From: Thermogutta sp. | Lineage (GTDB): Bacteria > Planctomycetota > Planctomycetia > Pirellulales > Thermoguttaceae | DNA length: 5,541 bases | Assembly: GCF_014359955.1 (NCBI RefSeq) | Contig: NZ_JACIYL010000239.1 | Location: 1 to 5,541, forward strand | Reading direction: 5' to 3' | In this document: positions 5,018-5,541 of the stretch, piece by piece | Layout of the letters: the number at the start of each line of letters is the position of its first letter | How positions within the stretch are numbered: the stretch's first letter is position 1 | Position numbers and translations under genes: made by a program | The notes under the pieces: generated by a model | Seen by the model: the letters and a program-made list of their open reading frames with translations, nothing else | Databases searched by the model: none | What the model was told of the DNA's origin: nothing

Positions 5018-5541
5018 TTACCGGAAGCGCGACCGAGCTGCTCCCTCCCACATATCCGGATTGGGACCGAGTTTCTCTTTGACAGGGTCGGTGATTCGCC
5101 GCAGTTGCTCGACAACTTCCGAAGGAAGCGAAAGGTCAGCCGCTGCCGCATTTTCACGTGCCTGATCGGGCCGCCGCATCCCATTGATCACCGACGTGAC
5201 CCCCGGTTGTGCCAGAAGCCATGCCAAGGCCAACCGGACAACCGTCACGCCGAGCTGTTTTGCCACCTCTTCAATTCGATGAATAGCGGCAAACGTTTCC
5301 GCTTCACAGCCGGGTTCCCCGTGCCGCGTGAGAGGGCGATTCGACGAAAAATGCCGAGTCCGGGCTCGGCCCGGTGGAACTTCGTCAGGACTCTTGTACT
5401 TACCGGTCAATAGTCCAATGGTAAGAGGGCTGTAACACAAAACACCGATATTTTTCTGGCGACACAGCGGCAGAATGTCGTATTCGATGGCCCTGAACAG
5501 CAGCCCATAGGGAAGCTGATTGGTCACCGGCTTTCCCAGCC
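5018..5541 (-). CDS. Aldo/keto reductase, C-terminal part (5' end outside window)
   Basis: The last 173 codons of an NAD(P)H-dependent aldo/keto reductase, open to the window edge, with TAA at 5018-5020. It begins mid-protein at LGKPVTNQLPYGLLFRAIEY, the strand carrying the nicotinamide-stacking Asn-Gln region. Next comes ILPLCRQKNIGVLCYSPL, with the beta-7 strand and the cofactor-contacting Ser-Pro-Leu. Then GLLTGKY, the helix RLALAWLLAQPGVTSVINGMRRPDQARENAAA, which ends in the family's cofactor-phosphate and adenine contact region (R-x-x-Q-x-x-x-N), and a C-terminal helix. The catalytic tetrad (Asp, Tyr, Lys, His) lies in the missing N-terminal half, so activity cannot be judged. GLLTGKY and the overall pattern fit the YajO/Tas-like group of soluble reductases; substrate unknown. 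It is convergent with the MBL gene. A GTG at 5527 lies within the domain and is not the real start. Confidence 0.88.
   Translation of the reverse strand, partial: LGKPVTNQLPYGLLFRAIEYDILPLCRQKNIGVLCYSPLTIGLLTGKYKSPDEVPPGRARTRHFSSNRPLTRHGEPGCEAETFAAIHRIEEVAKQLGVTVVRLALAWLLAQPGVTSVINGMRRPDQARENAAAADLSLPSEVVEQLRRITDPVKEKLGPNPDMWEGAARSRFR

Noticed and set aside
1..5541. tRNA, rRNA, CRISPR array, insertion sequence or attachment site
   Set aside because: No spaced repeats, transposase motifs, terminal inverted repeats or tRNA-like cloverleaf seen on either strand. Genes cover nearly all of the window, and no gene-free stretch exceeds 250 bp.

Overview
The window looks like ordinary chromosomal DNA from a free-living bacterium of moderately high GC. 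A member of the Planctomycetota is the best guess. The strongest hint is an exported protein that fuses an SGNH esterase to a DUF1080 (PF06439) domain, an architecture common in Planctomycetota, Verrucomicrobiota and relatives. Loosely ordered metabolic genes on alternating strands and frequent GTG starts fit but prove nothing. The lineage call is an inference; no rRNA or marker gene is present.

Layout from left to right. Bases 1-72 are the last codons of a plus-strand gene. At 146-811 (+) is a class I glutamine amidotransferase of the TrpG/PabA type. It meets dapA (786-1676, -) tail to tail with a 26-bp overlap. dapA is preceded on the same strand by pdxJ (1728-2480, -), and the two probably form one pdxJ-dapA transcript. 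A divergent intergenic region (2481-2728) holds a good minus-strand promoter for pdxJ, with TATAAT inside a perfect palindrome, and a reasonable plus-strand promoter for the exported SGNH-DUF1080 protein (2729-4060, +). A 138-bp leader-like gap follows. It contains a candidate promoter, a very strong intrinsic terminator and an upstream copy of one terminator arm, just ahead of a YycJ/WalJ-type metallo-beta-lactamase-fold hydrolase (4199-4951, +). The right edge carries the C-terminal half of an aldo/keto reductase (5018-5541, -) that runs out of the window.

The genes do not form one pathway. The amidotransferase supplies ammonia for folate (p-aminobenzoate) or tryptophan precursors. DapA makes the first committed intermediate of the lysine/diaminopimelate branch. 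PdxJ closes the pyridoxine phosphate ring. The exported protein probably acts on carbohydrate or acyl-ester substrates outside the cytoplasm, and the MBL protein is a cytoplasmic metal-dependent hydrolase.

The most interesting non-coding signal is at 4043-4198. A 13-nt segment (4096-4108) repeats the 3' arm of the terminator at 12 of 13 positions, so it could pair with the terminator's 5' arm and act as an antiterminator. With the terminator only 17 nt from the MBL start codon, this looks like a possible transcription-attenuation leader. No new multi-gene system such as a defence island, mobile element or CRISPR array is visible.
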